A DNA stretch of 64,000 bases, taken from positions 186,001 to 250,000 of the forward strand of contig NZ_RJVQ01000003.1 in NCBI RefSeq assembly GCF_003856525.1. The letters are read 5' to 3'. The notes beneath the pieces were generated by a model that was given only the letters and a program-made list of their open reading frames with translations, did not search any database and was not told the DNA's origin. This document shows positions 54,106 to 63,704 of the stretch, piece by piece. Numbering within the stretch: position 1 is the stretch's first letter; every line of letters starts with the position of its first letter. The position numbers and the translations under genes were made by a program. This DNA comes from Vibrio viridaestus. Lineage in GTDB: Bacteria; Pseudomonadota; Gammaproteobacteria; Enterobacterales; Vibrionaceae.

Positions 54106-55743
54106 ATGGATACGCAAATAGAACGTGATGAGATGGAATTTGATACTGTCATTGTTGGCGGTGGACCAGCTGGATTAGTTGCCGCGTACCGACTTCTCAA
54201 GCAAGCTCAGCTTCACGGTATTGAACATTCCGTCTGTGTCTTGGAAAAAGGGGCAGAAATAGGTGCCCATATACTTTCTGGCGCGTTATTTGATGCCAAA
54301 GTACTGCATGCGATATTCAGTGATGAAGAATTAAATACAGCACCACTTGGTATTGAAGTTTCTGCTGAAGCATTGTGGTTACTTAAACCGGACGGTTTGA
54401 CTTCAATGCCAGACTTTTTAGTACCCAAAACCCTGCACAACAAAGGTATGAGACTGCTAAGCTTGGGACGTTTGTGTCAGTGGCTGGCGGAAAAAGTTGA
54501 AGCGCTTGGTGGTGAAATTTTTTGTGGCTTTACCGCAGCAGATCTAGAGTGGGGAGATAACTGTATTCGTGGTGTTATTACTGGGGATATGGGGCTAGGA
54601 AAAGATGGGCAACCAACTGACAGATTCGAGCCTGGTATGCGTCTGTTAGCAAAACAAACCTTGTTGTGTGAAGGGAGTCGCGGTCACCTTGGTAAGCAAG
54701 TCATTGACAGGTTTGGTCTTAATCAAGGTGCAGACCCTCAGCACTACGCGCTTGGTTTTAAAGAAAAATGGAAGATTCCTGCGGAACAGCATCAAGCAGG
54801 AATGGCGATTCATGGCTCTGGATGGCCTTTGGCGAATGACACTGGTGGTGGTTTTTATCTTTATCATGCAGACAACAATGAAGTCTGGTTGGGGTTAATT
54901 ACTGATTTGAATTATCGTGATCCTTATTTTAACCCTTATGAGTCCTTCCAAACTTTAAAAACACATCCCGAGATCGCTAAGATCCTCGAAGGTGGCGAGA
55001 GACTGGCTTATGGCGCGCGCACTATCACAAAAGGCGGTTTTAATTCTCTAGCGCAAATGTGTTTTCCTGGTGGATTTATATTGGGTTGTGATGCTGGTAC
55101 TCTTGACGTATCAAGAATGAAGGGCATTCATACCGCGATGTATTCATCAATATGTGCTGCTGACACCATTCTTGACATCAAAGATGAGGCAGAAAAAACC
55201 GAGCAATTTACCAGTTTTTGGCAATCTTCGCGGATTTATCGTCAGCTTGAAGAAACTCGTTCGTTTGCTCCAGCACTGCATGCTTATGGTCGACTTTTTG
55301 GTGGTGGTTACAACAGGCTAAATGAGATAGTCAGGTTTAAATTACCTATTGTTAGAGATAAACGACCAGACGCAGCACAGTTAAAATCAGTAACTAGCGA
55401 AACTTCAGATCAGGATTTTAAAGCGGATAAGGTATTGACCTTTTCGTTGCTGGACTCAGTTTATTTAGCCAATACCGAGCATGATGAAGAGCAGCCATGT
55501 CACCTACACGTGAAGCAGCAAGAAAATTGGTTAGTGGAAAGCTATCAACGATTTGATGAACCAGCTCAGCGATACTGTCCTGCTGGCGTGTATGAAGTGC
55601 ACGAGATTGACGGCAGCAACACTCTACAGATCAATGCGCCTAACTGTCTGCATTGCAAAACATGCGATATTAAAGACCCGAGAGGTATGATTGAATGGAC
55701 GCCACCGCAAGGGGGCAGTGGTCCAAACTATCAAAGTATGTGA
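54106..55743 (+). CDS. Electron transfer flavoprotein-ubiquinone oxidoreductase
   Basis: 545 residues, the full ETF-QO size. FAD binding is by TVIVGGGPAGLVAAYRLL (about 14-31) and CEGSRGHLGKQV. The ubiquinone-binding amphipathic part and GCDAGTLDVSRMKGIHTAM (about 326) are present. The C-terminal [4Fe-4S] cysteines are in RYCPAGVYEV and NCLHCKTCDIKDPRG. It passes electrons from reduced ETF to the quinone pool at the inner membrane. With etfBA it forms a complete electron outlet for a flavin dehydrogenase of this block. A terminator follows. Confidence 0.94.
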   Translation: MDTQIERDEMEFDTVIVGGGPAGLVAAYRLLKQAQLHGIEHSVCVLEKGAEIGAHILSGALFDAKVLHAIFSDEELNTAPLGIEVSAEALWLLKPDGLTSMPDFLVPKTLHNKGMRLLSLGRLCQWLAEKVEALGGEIFCGFTAADLEWGDNCIRGVITGDMGLGKDGQPTDRFEPGMRLLAKQTLLCEGSRGHLGKQVIDRFGLNQGADPQHYALGFKEKWKIPAEQHQAGMAIHGSGWPLANDTGGGFYLYHADNNEVWLGLITDLNYRDPYFNPYESFQTLKTHPEIAKILEGGERLAYGARTITKGGFNSLAQMCFPGGFILGCDAGTLDVSRMKGIHTAMYSSICAADTILDIKDEAEKTEQFTSFWQSSRIYRQLEETRSFAPALHAYGRLFGGGYNRLNEIVRFKLPIVRDKRPDAAQLKSVTSETSDQDFKADKVLTFSLLDSVYLANTEHDEEQPCHLHVKQQENWLVESYQRFDEPAQRYCPAGVYEVHEIDGSNTLQINAPNCLHCKTCDIKDPRGMIEWTPPQGGSGPNYQSM

Positions 55744-55752
55744 GAACAGATC

Positions 55753-55775
55753 AAAGCAGAGCGACGCTCTGCTTT
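55753..55775. terminator. Terminator between ETF-QO and the convergent SDR gene
   Basis: 10-bp stem aaagcagagc / gctctgcttt with a 3-nt loop and six T; works for the ETF operon. Confidence 0.88.
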
Positions 55776-55792
55776 TTTATGACTGACTGGAC

Positions 55793-56575
<783 letters not shown>

Positions 56576-56598
56576 TCATTTTCCCTATTTATCGTACT

Positions 56599-58125
56599 CT
56601 ATACTGAGCTAAGTTTCTGTTTCACCGTAGTGCCAATTTTGGGTTGTTGTTGGGGCAATTGTTGGCGGATAACCCGGGCTAGCATCATGATACCCGGTTC
56701 AATGTTCTCAATTGAAATACCAGAGAATCCAAGCCTTAGATAATGGTTAGCATTGTTTTCTGGTTGGTGAAAGTGTAAATCTCCGTCTTCAACTAACACC
56801 CCAATTTCCATGGCTTTCTTAACGACTTCGTTGCTGCTAATACCCTCGGGTAATTTTAGCCAAAAGGCACTACCACCCAGAGTCTGGCTGGTAATGCACT
56901 GGGGAAGGTGACGCTCTAAAGCCTGACGTAACACTGTCCATTTCTCTGTATAAGAACGACGAATACGGGTGAGATAGCTATCGTAATAGCCTAGAGAAAT
57001 AAACAGTGCGCTCGTGCGTTGGTTGTTAGCGGGTGGATGTCGATACATTAAGCGACGTAACTTACGAGCTTCATCAATTAGAGCCCGATCCGCGACCATA
57101 AAGCCAATCCTTAGACCAGGTGATAATGATTTCGATAGGCTACCAACGTAGATGACGTTTCCTTCGCTATCCATACTTTTTAACGATGGAGAGGGCTTGC
57201 TGTTGAGATTAATTTCGCTGTCGTAATCATCTTCTATAATGACTAAATTATTTCTTTTCGCGCAATCCAGTAATGCCGTACGACGCTCCATGCTCATGGT
57301 CACATTGGTTGGTACCTGATGGCTAGGTGTGGTGTAAATGTAGTCACACAGAGCAAGATTATTGTTCAACTCAATGCCTTGGCTATCGATTGGTAGTGGG
57401 AGCACTTTGGCACCAAACGTTGAAAAAATATTGCGGGCATCAGGGTAGCCGGGGTCTTCTATACCGACCACTGTTCCTGTATTGGTCAGTAGTTGAGCAA
57501 GCAGAAATAATGAATTTTGGGTACCAATTGTCACGAGAATTTCGTCTTCATGAGCACTGATCCCCCGTTTGCTTAGCACGCTGGTTTGAAGTTGCTTGAT
57601 CAACAAGCGATCATCACAGTCTATGTGGTCTGAAATCCAATCTCGAATAATGGTTTTACGTTGCGCTAGCCGAACGCACTCACGCCAATGGTTGGATGGG
57701 AAAAGCGTATCTTCGGGCTGCCCAAATAAAAACGGATAAGGATAGCTCTGCCAGTTTGGCGTCTTCTTGATATTGCGTTGTTCTGAGAAATCAACTTTAA
57801 ATTTTTTAGCCCATTTTAGTGCAGACTCATCACTAGTTTGGTTCGTCTTAGGATCGACACTAAATGACTCGGAATAACTATCGGGATTGGCAAAGAAACC
57901 ACTACGCTGCTGGGAGATTAGAAACCCTTCATCAACCAGTTTTTCATAGACCAACACGATGGTATTACGAGATACGTTGAGCATTTGGGCAAGTTTTCTA
58001 CATGATGGCAATGCTTTAGTGCCAAATACACCCTGGTTTATTTTCGCAATGAGGTGTTCTCTGATCTGCTCTTGGAGGCTGCGATCTGGAGAAAATTCGA
58101 TGTGAATGAGGTGATCATTTTTCAT
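56599..58125 (-). CDS. MocR-type (GntR/aminotransferase) regulator, probable TauR
   Basis: 508 residues. An N-terminal GntR winged helix (about 10-80, with LPSCRKLAQMLNVSRNTIVLVYEKLV) and a long linker precede a fold-type I aminotransferase domain (about 130-490). The PLP lysine is in YVGSLSKSLSPGLRIGFM. MocR regulators sense amino compounds through PLP. It is divergent from a taurine:pyruvate aminotransferase, the arrangement of tauR-tpa in alphaproteobacteria, so it likely activates that gene in response to taurine. It may be co-transcribed with the IsfD-like SDR. Confidence 0.82.
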   Translation of the reverse strand: MKNDHLIHIEFSPDRSLQEQIREHLIAKINQGVFGTKALPSCRKLAQMLNVSRNTIVLVYEKLVDEGFLISQQRSGFFANPDSYSESFSVDPKTNQTSDESALKWAKKFKVDFSEQRNIKKTPNWQSYPYPFLFGQPEDTLFPSNHWRECVRLAQRKTIIRDWISDHIDCDDRLLIKQLQTSVLSKRGISAHEDEILVTIGTQNSLFLLAQLLTNTGTVVGIEDPGYPDARNIFSTFGAKVLPLPIDSQGIELNNNLALCDYIYTTPSHQVPTNVTMSMERRTALLDCAKRNNLVIIEDDYDSEINLNSKPSPSLKSMDSEGNVIYVGSLSKSLSPGLRIGFMVADRALIDEARKLRRLMYRHPPANNQRTSALFISLGYYDSYLTRIRRSYTEKWTVLRQALERHLPQCITSQTLGGSAFWLKLPEGISSNEVVKKAMEIGVLVEDGDLHFHQPENNANHYLRLGFSGISIENIEPGIMMLARVIRQQLPQQQPKIGTTVKQKLSSV

Positions 58126-58228
58126 GCGATCGTCTTTCTATCTCTACCAACTTAGTAAAGAAAATGCACGATATATGCCAAGCAACCTATCGACTATTTG
58201 TGATATTGGTACCACACTGTTATATGGG

Positions 58229-58262
58229 GCCAGAATTGTTCCAATAAAAAGCCAATTCTGGC
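58229..58262. promoter_or_regulatory. Inverted repeat between tauR-like and tpa-like genes
   Basis: Perfect 9-bp arms gccagaatt / aattctggc, 16 bp apart, so centres are 25 bp apart (over two helical turns). It lies 62 bp before the aminotransferase start and is a candidate binding site for the MocR regulator. Confidence 0.5.
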
Positions 58263-58323
58263 GCTAAAACTTATTGAGTTGTCGGCATACTGTTATGTTT
58301 AACAGATAAAAAGGAGAAAAATA

Positions 58324-59679
58324 ATGGATAAGGAAATTTTGGAGAATGCTATCGAGCTCGATTCAGCTCATGTTTGGCACCATATGACTCAACACGCAAC
58401 GACAAAAGCGCCTATGTTTGTGAAAGGCGAAGGAAGCTACCTGTGGGACTCTAATGGTAAGCAATATCTTGATGCAACTGCAGGTGGTGTTTGGTGTGTT
58501 AACGTGGGTTATGGTCGCGAGTCTATTGCGAATGCGGTTAAGGACCAACTACTGTCACTGAACTACTATGCCGGTTCCGGTGCAACCCCTATCGCGAGTC
58601 AGTTTGCAGCGAAACTATTAAGTGTCATGCCCGGTATGAGCCGTGTTTACTATTCGAACTCAGGCTCAGAAGCGAATGAAAAAGCGTACAAAATGGTTCG
58701 CCAAATTGCCGCTAAATTTTATGGTGGCAAAAAATCCAAAATTTTATACCGTGATCGTGACTACCACGGCACGACTATTACTTGTTTAAGCTCATCGGGT
58801 CAGGAAGAGCGTAAGAACCAATACGGTCCGTTTACGCCTGGTTTTGTCGAATTTCCACACTGTTTAGAATACCGTAGTCAATATGGCGAAGTGGATAATT
58901 ACACCGAGCTTTCTCTTAAAGCGTTGGAAGACGTTATTCAGAAAGAAGGTGCGGATACCATCGGTGCGATTGTTGTCGAGCCTATTACTGCTGGCGGTGG
59001 TGTAATTGTTCCTCCTGAAGGTTACTTAAAAGGCGTTAAAGCACTCTGTGAGAAATACGATATGCTTCTTCATATCGATGAAGTGGTATGTGGTCTTGGC
59101 CGTACGGGTAAATGGTTTGGTTATCAGCATTTTGATGTTCAGCCTGATATCGTAACCATGGCAAAAGGATTGGCTTCTGCTTATGCTCCAATCTCATGTA
59201 CCGTGGTAACTGAGGAAATTTTCCAGAAATTAAACGACCAGCCTGAAGAGCGTGAAAGCTATTTCCGTGATATCAGCACCTTTGGTGGTTGTACCTCAGG
59301 CCCTGCAGCGGCATTGGAAAACTTAGCCATTATCGAACGCGAAGGTCTTTTGGAAAACTCAGCCAAAATGGGTGACTACTTGATGACCCGTTTATCTCTA
59401 TTGAAAGACAAGTACGAGATTATTGGTGATGTTCGTGGTAAAGGATTGTTCCTTGGTTTAGAACTTGTTAAAGACCGCGCGACAAAAGAACCAATGGAAG
59501 AAACCGTCCTGATGAAAATCGTTGGTCACTGTAGTCAGAATGGCGTATTGATTGGACGTACTAACCGTTCTTTCCGTAAGTACAACAATACTCTGTGTCT
59601 AAGTCCAATTCTTACTTTAACGCAAGAGCAGGCAGACGCTATTGTAGATGCTATTGATAACGCCTTAGCGAGTTTGTAA
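58324..59679 (+). CDS. tpa: Taurine:pyruvate aminotransferase-like class III aminotransferase
   Basis: 451 residues of an omega-aminotransferase: SNSGSEANEKAYKMVRQ (about 116), RDRDYHGTTITCLSSSGQ (about 142), IVVEPITAGGGVIVPP (about 222), HIDEVVCGLGRTG (about 252) and the PLP lysine in TMAKGLASAYAPIS (about 285). The stretches around YHGTTITCLSSSG and GFVEFPHC match Tpa as I know it. Reaction: taurine + pyruvate to sulfoacetaldehyde + alanine. No xsc for sulfoacetaldehyde cleavage is in the window; an IsfD-like reductase is. Other amine donors remain possible. Confidence 0.72.
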   Translation: MDKEILENAIELDSAHVWHHMTQHATTKAPMFVKGEGSYLWDSNGKQYLDATAGGVWCVNVGYGRESIANAVKDQLLSLNYYAGSGATPIASQFAAKLLSVMPGMSRVYYSNSGSEANEKAYKMVRQIAAKFYGGKKSKILYRDRDYHGTTITCLSSSGQEERKNQYGPFTPGFVEFPHCLEYRSQYGEVDNYTELSLKALEDVIQKEGADTIGAIVVEPITAGGGVIVPPEGYLKGVKALCEKYDMLLHIDEVVCGLGRTGKWFGYQHFDVQPDIVTMAKGLASAYAPISCTVVTEEIFQKLNDQPEERESYFRDISTFGGCTSGPAAALENLAIIEREGLLENSAKMGDYLMTRLSLLKDKYEIIGDVRGKGLFLGLELVKDRATKEPMEETVLMKIVGHCSQNGVLIGRTNRSFRKYNNTLCLSPILTLTQEQADAIVDAIDNALASL

Positions 59680-59717
59680 TTACATATCAGTCCGAAAGTT
59701 TCGGATATTGTTTGTCT

Positions 59718-59749
59718 AAAGGGTCGAGTTAAAAAACTGGACCCTTTTT
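59718..59749 (+). terminator. Terminator after the tpa-like gene
   Basis: A stem aaagggtc(g)agtt / aact(g)gaccctt, about 12 pairs with one G-G mismatch, ending in five T. A smaller tccgaaa/tttcgga hairpin precedes it. Confidence 0.8.
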
Positions 59750-59807
59750 AAATGAGGTCAGAATTACATAAAACTCAAGTTGCTTGACCGGACATCGACA
59801 TCGTCAT

Positions 59808-60044
59808 CTATGATTCTCTGAGCATATTGTCCAATTGATCGACTAATTCGGCCCAGTCAGCATCTTGCTCGATAGCGCGTTTAAGAAAATCCGCTTGTGA
59901 GTCATTCCAAAAATTCGCTTCGTGGAGCTGCATTGAGTCGAGTCTCTGCCTGTGGCTTTTTACGAAATTCTTGATCTCGTCTGGAGAGCTGCCTAATCCT
60001 AACTGTTCAAATAAATCGGCCATACCGTGCTGATACATTTCCAT
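59808..60044 (-). CDS. DUF2789 family small protein
   Basis: 78 residues with the DUF2789 pattern: MEMYQHGMADLFEQLGLG, then NFVKSHR and a C-terminal ANFWNDSQADFLKRAIEQDADW motif. It has no known function. I chose the ATG at 60044, which has AGGTGG at 6 bp; the frame also opens at 60065. A GTATATAC palindrome lies 35 bp upstream, so it may belong to the HutC-type regulon. Confidence 0.78.
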   Translation of the reverse strand: MEMYQHGMADLFEQLGLGSSPDEIKNFVKSHRQRLDSMQLHEANFWNDSQADFLKRAIEQDADWAELVDQLDNMLRES

Positions 60045-60078
60045 AGTCTGCCACCTAATTTGCATGTATGTATCTCAA

Positions 60079-60086
60079 GTATATAC
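60079..60086. promoter_or_regulatory. HutC-type site before DUF2789/CobW
   Basis: GTATATAC in context aaGTATATACgc, with a further catGTATGTAT 15 bp to the left. It lies between the divergent DUF2789 and CobW-family genes. It has weaker flanking symmetry than the other five. Confidence 0.45.
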
Positions 60087-60211
60087 GCTACTGAGGAAAT
60101 TATTAGAAAGAAGGGAAATAGCCCCTCGAGGGAAATAGTCAATCAGTCAGTTAGCTTGTAATTTCTGTGCAAGTTAGAACATTAGTTTAGATAATTGAAT
60201 CAAAGGTTATT

Positions 60212-61213
60212 ATGAATAAGCAGTCCAATACGATCCCAACTAATATCATCACAGGTTTTTTAGGTGTTGGGAAAACAACAACGATCAATTCTCTCCTCGC
60301 AAGGAAACCACAGCACGAAACCTGGGCGATATTGGTCAACGAATTTGGCCAAGTTGGTATTGATCAGGAAATGATGCCAACGCAAGATGGATTGTACGTT
60401 AAAGAGTTAACAGGGGGCTGTATCTGCTGTTCTCTTGGACTGTCATTGGGGCAAACACTCACGACACTAATTGAACAAACTCAACCTGACAGGCTTATTA
60501 TCGAACCAACGGGTATTGGTCACCCTGAGGGGATTATCGATACGCTCATGGGTCCTAAATTTAGAGACACCCTAGATTTACGTGCAACCATCTGTTTGCT
60601 TGATCCACGTTGGTTGGATCAAGAAGAGGTGATTGGCAACGAAATCTTCCATGATCAGCTTAATCTCGCCGACGTCGTCCTAATCAATAAGTGCGATATT
60701 GCCACTGAACAGCAAATTCAACTGGCTGAAGATAGCCTTAACAATATGTTTCCAATCAAACAGCATATTGGCCGTACAACGAAAGGTGAAATCGATCTGA
60801 TACTTTTGGATTTAGTTCGAAATGGACAACTGAAATCGCAATTGCCACAAGAGCACCATCACCATCATCATGAGCATAATCATGGAAGCGATAAATCTCC
60901 CGAGCCTGGTATCCCAGTAAGAAAAACAGGTAATGGCTCTGGGCTTTTTAGCTGCGGCTGGGTATTCCATCGTGAGGATTGCTTTGATTATTGGGCGTTA
61001 GAGAGTGTGCTAGTCTCCCTCCCTAAAGTGAGCCGAATAAAAGGCGTGATAAGAATAGGCTCAGCATGGGTGTTTTTTAATCGAGTCAAGGACGAGCACG
61101 ATTTTGATAAAGTTGCGTATCGTCGAGATTCTCGGATTGAAATTATCAGTTCAGAGGAGTTGGACTGGGAGCAAATCGAAGCTGATATGATGGCATGTCA
61201 GACATCGAAATAA
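60212..61213 (+). CDS. CobW/COG0523 family GTPase, possible metallochaperone
   Basis: 333 residues. An N-terminal G domain has the P-loop GFLGVGKTT (about 15-23), the metal-binding CxCC motif in TGGCICCSLG (about 68-77), EPTGIGHP (about 98) and the NKCD guanine motif (about 155). A His-rich loop, six His in a row plus HEHNHG (about 216-229), and a C-terminal CobW domain follow. Such proteins deliver zinc or other metals to target enzymes. Zinc proteins nearby (the HisD-like and alcohol dehydrogenases) are possible clients, but no link is shown. Confidence 0.85.
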   Translation: MNKQSNTIPTNIITGFLGVGKTTTINSLLARKPQHETWAILVNEFGQVGIDQEMMPTQDGLYVKELTGGCICCSLGLSLGQTLTTLIEQTQPDRLIIEPTGIGHPEGIIDTLMGPKFRDTLDLRATICLLDPRWLDQEEVIGNEIFHDQLNLADVVLINKCDIATEQQIQLAEDSLNNMFPIKQHIGRTTKGEIDLILLDLVRNGQLKSQLPQEHHHHHHEHNHGSDKSPEPGIPVRKTGNGSGLFSCGWVFHREDCFDYWALESVLVSLPKVSRIKGVIRIGSAWVFFNRVKDEHDFDKVAYRRDSRIEIISSEELDWEQIEADMMACQTSK

Positions 61214-61235
61214 AATCGCTAATTCTATCCGTGTT

Positions 61236-61259
61236 TTAAGGCCTCGGTTGAGGCCTTAA
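61236..61259. terminator. Hairpin after the CobW gene
   Basis: Perfect 10-bp arms ttaaggcctc / gaggccttaa with a 4-nt loop, 22 bp after the stop. There is little T-run, so termination is probable rather than certain. Confidence 0.6.
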
Positions 61260-61282
61260 TGTGGAGTAAAAGCTTAAACGGA

Positions 61283-61705
61283 CTACCGAACAATCAAGCC
61301 CAGTAAAATACCGATTGCGCCAAAGTCTGCATCGCTAAAGGTGGTATTAGCAAAACCTAAGTCACCCAGCACCGGTAGAAGGAAAACAGGCAAGAATGTG
61401 ATGAGCAGACCTTGGGCAAATGCCCCCAAAATTGCGCCACGACGTCCACCTGTCGCGTTACCGAAAACACCTGCGGCTGCACCGACAAAGAAGTGAGGAA
61501 CAACGCCAGGAATAATGACGGTTAAATTCATCATGTACAGTAAAAGCATACCAACCAGACCCGCTGCGAAGCTGGATAAGAATCCAACAAGAACTGCATT
61601 AGGTGCATATGGAAAAACAACAGGACAATCAAGAGCGGGTTTTGCATTCGGTACCAATTTATCTGAAATGCCTTTAAACGCTGGTACGATTTCAGCGATG
61701 ATCAT
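61283..61705 (-). pseudogene. UlaA-type PTS ascorbate permease EIIC, C-terminal fragment
   Basis: 140 residues that match only the C-terminal third of UlaA/SgaT permeases (about 460 residues). The fragment has AEIVPAFKGISDKLVPNAKP, ALDCPVVFPYAPNA, PHFFVGAAAGVFGNATGGRRGA and FANTTFSDADFGAIG. A TAA lies immediately upstream in frame and the N-terminal helices are missing, so no working transporter is made. No EIIA, EIIB or ascorbate catabolic genes are adjacent. It is a relic of a lost PTS locus and sits directly behind the terminator of the chemoreceptor gene. Confidence 0.8.
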
Positions 61706-61734
61706 TCGAACTTAAATAAATGAGCAAGTTTTGG

Positions 61735-61777
61735 AAAAAAGGTCCGAATATTTCTAAATCAAAGATAAATTCGGACC
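61735..61777 (-). terminator. Rho-independent terminator of the chemoreceptor gene
   Basis: On the minus strand, 9-bp arms ggtccgaat / attcggacc are followed by six T (aaaaaa at 61735-61740). The loop region contains further pairing. It starts 49 bp after the chemoreceptor stop codon. Confidence 0.85.
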
Positions 61778-61826
61778 CTATAATGAATTAAACTCGGCAA
61801 GCTGAGATCGGACTAATCCTTAATAG

Positions 61827-63704
61827 TTACCACCGAAAAATCTGAATTGATTTTTTCAACGTCTCTGCAATTTCTGTGAGTCCCTGAGCCTTTGCATGGT
61901 TTGTATCGGAAATATCGACTGTAGAACGTGCCAGTTCGTTAATTTCCTCAACACTAGTACTGATTTCTGACGCAACGTGGCTTTGCTCTTCTACTGCTGC
62001 TGCAATTTGTGAATTCATATCCTGAATTAACTCTACAGACTTTTGAATTTTTTGTAAGGCCTGATTGGCCAACTCTGATTGTTCTGAAGTCGCCTGAGCA
62101 TCGTTCATATTTTCTCGCATCATTTCTACTGATTGAGTTGCCTCACTCTGTAAACGACCAATAGTTTCGTTGATCATAGTGGTACTTTCTTTCGTTTTAT
62201 TGGCCAAATTACGAACTTCATCTGCAACCACAGCAAATCCACGTCCATGTTCTCCAGCCCTTGCTGCTTCTATGGCCGCATTGAGAGCGAGTAAGTTGGT
62301 TTGTTCGGACAATCCATCAATAACATCAAGTATTTGACCTATACTTTGAGTTTCTTTTTCTAGTTGGATATTCACATTCACAACTGTTTCTATTCGTTCG
62401 ACTAATGAAACGATACTCTGGTTCATTTCCTTAACGATCGCTAGCCCTTGTTCGGAAGAATCATTTGCGCCTTTAGCCGCATCAGATGCTTTAAGCGCAT
62501 TACGAGCTACTTCATCGATAGACGCAGACATCTCATTTAATGCTGTTGCAGCTTGTTCAAGTTGCAACATCTGTGATTCAGAACTAACTTTCACTTTTGA
62601 TGAAATCTCCGTCATCTGCTCAGATGCTTGCTCAAGATTTTTAGATGAATGAGTAATTTGGATAATGGTATCTTTTAAATTTGAAACCATAGTGATCATT
62701 GCGCCTAAAATACCTTGTTCATTGCCTTTAGAATCATTAGCAACGGTTAGGTCACCTTGGGCTGTTTTTTGTACCATTTCTTCAATATCGGTAGGCTCTC
62801 CACCAATAGGACGATACATAAGCCTAATGATAGCAACATAGGTCAATATCAAAGCGAGAATCAATGCCACTGAGCCCCACAGTACTCCTCTGTGCAGGTT
62901 TGCTCGAGAAGCGGCGCCAATATTTTCCTGACTTTCCCAACTCCAAACTGTCCAACCGAGTTCTTCTGAAATGGCATTAACGACAAAGTAGGGTTTGTTT
63001 TCGTACTGATATTTATGGCCAATGCCACCCTTATCTTTATACTCGGAGTACGACGGTCTCAAATCGAAGATGTTTTTACCGACGGAATCAGGATTATAAG
63101 CAGATAGAATATAGCCATCTTCTCGATTGAGGAATATTTGTCCTTTTTCAGATAATGTTTTGATATAGGAAGCAGTATCACCAAGGTCAATATTCAGACC
63201 AATAACGCCAACAACTTTCCCATTACGTTTCACTGGTTCTACTTGAGAAATGATCATCGAGCCTGACGCCTCATACGGCTTAGTTGTTACATGAGCTTCT
63301 CCTGTCATCGCTCTCAAAAACCACGTTCTACGTAGTTCTCTCGCATTGAAGTCTGCAATTTCTCCTGTCTTACGGTAACTTACGCCATCGGCTCTCGCAT
63401 AAAACGCCTCGACGATGTCATAATTATTTTCCATAAAGTTAAGTTTATTTTTCAGCTGTTCGACATTTAGATTGCCTTGATCGTCTACATCAATTGAATC
63501 GGCTGCCATAACTAATAAATCAAAATTTCTCAGCATTTTCTGCTCAGAAGCTGCCGCTATTAATTTAGCTTCGATTTTTAGTTTATCAGTATAATTTTTT
63601 TCAGAAGAGTTGCTAAAAGCAAAATACCCATTCCCAACAATAGATAAGATGACAATAAAGAAAAGACCGCCTATCGATAGTAAAATTTTATTTTTTGCAC
63701 TCAT
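61827..63704 (-). CDS. Methyl-accepting chemotaxis protein with dCache sensor
   Basis: 625 residues. A membrane helix (about 7-30) leads to a periplasmic double-Cache domain (about 35-275, with [21 protein letters not shown]-type and [22 protein letters not shown]-type segments). A second helix (about 280-302) and HAMP follow. The cytoplasmic signalling hairpin contains [19 protein letters not shown] and [15 protein letters not shown] (about 475-510), the conserved contact tip for CheA/CheW. dCache domains often bind amino acids, amines or organic acids; the ligand is unknown. The ATG is preceded by AAGGA. Confidence 0.92.
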   Translation of the reverse strand: MSAKNKILLSIGGLFFIVILSIVGNGYFAFSNSSEKNYTDKLKIEAKLIAAASEQKMLRNFDLLVMAADSIDVDDQGNLNVEQLKNKLNFMENNYDIVEAFYARADGVSYRKTGEIADFNARELRRTWFLRAMTGEAHVTTKPYEASGSMIISQVEPVKRNGKVVGVIGLNIDLGDTASYIKTLSEKGQIFLNREDGYILSAYNPDSVGKNIFDLRPSYSEYKDKGGIGHKYQYENKPYFVVNAISEELGWTVWSWESQENIGAASRANLHRGVLWGSVALILALILTYVAIIRLMYRPIGGEPTDIEEMVQKTAQGDLTVANDSKGNEQGILGAMITMVSNLKDTIIQITHSSKNLEQASEQMTEISSKVKVSSESQMLQLEQAATALNEMSASIDEVARNALKASDAAKGANDSSEQGLAIVKEMNQSIVSLVERIETVVNVNIQLEKETQSIGQILDVIDGLSEQTNLLALNAAIEAARAGEHGRGFAVVADEVRNLANKTKESTTMINETIGRLQSEATQSVEMMRENMNDAQATSEQSELANQALQKIQKSVELIQDMNSQIAAAVEEQSHVASEISTSVEEINELARSTVDISDTNHAKAQGLTEIAETLKKSIQIFRW

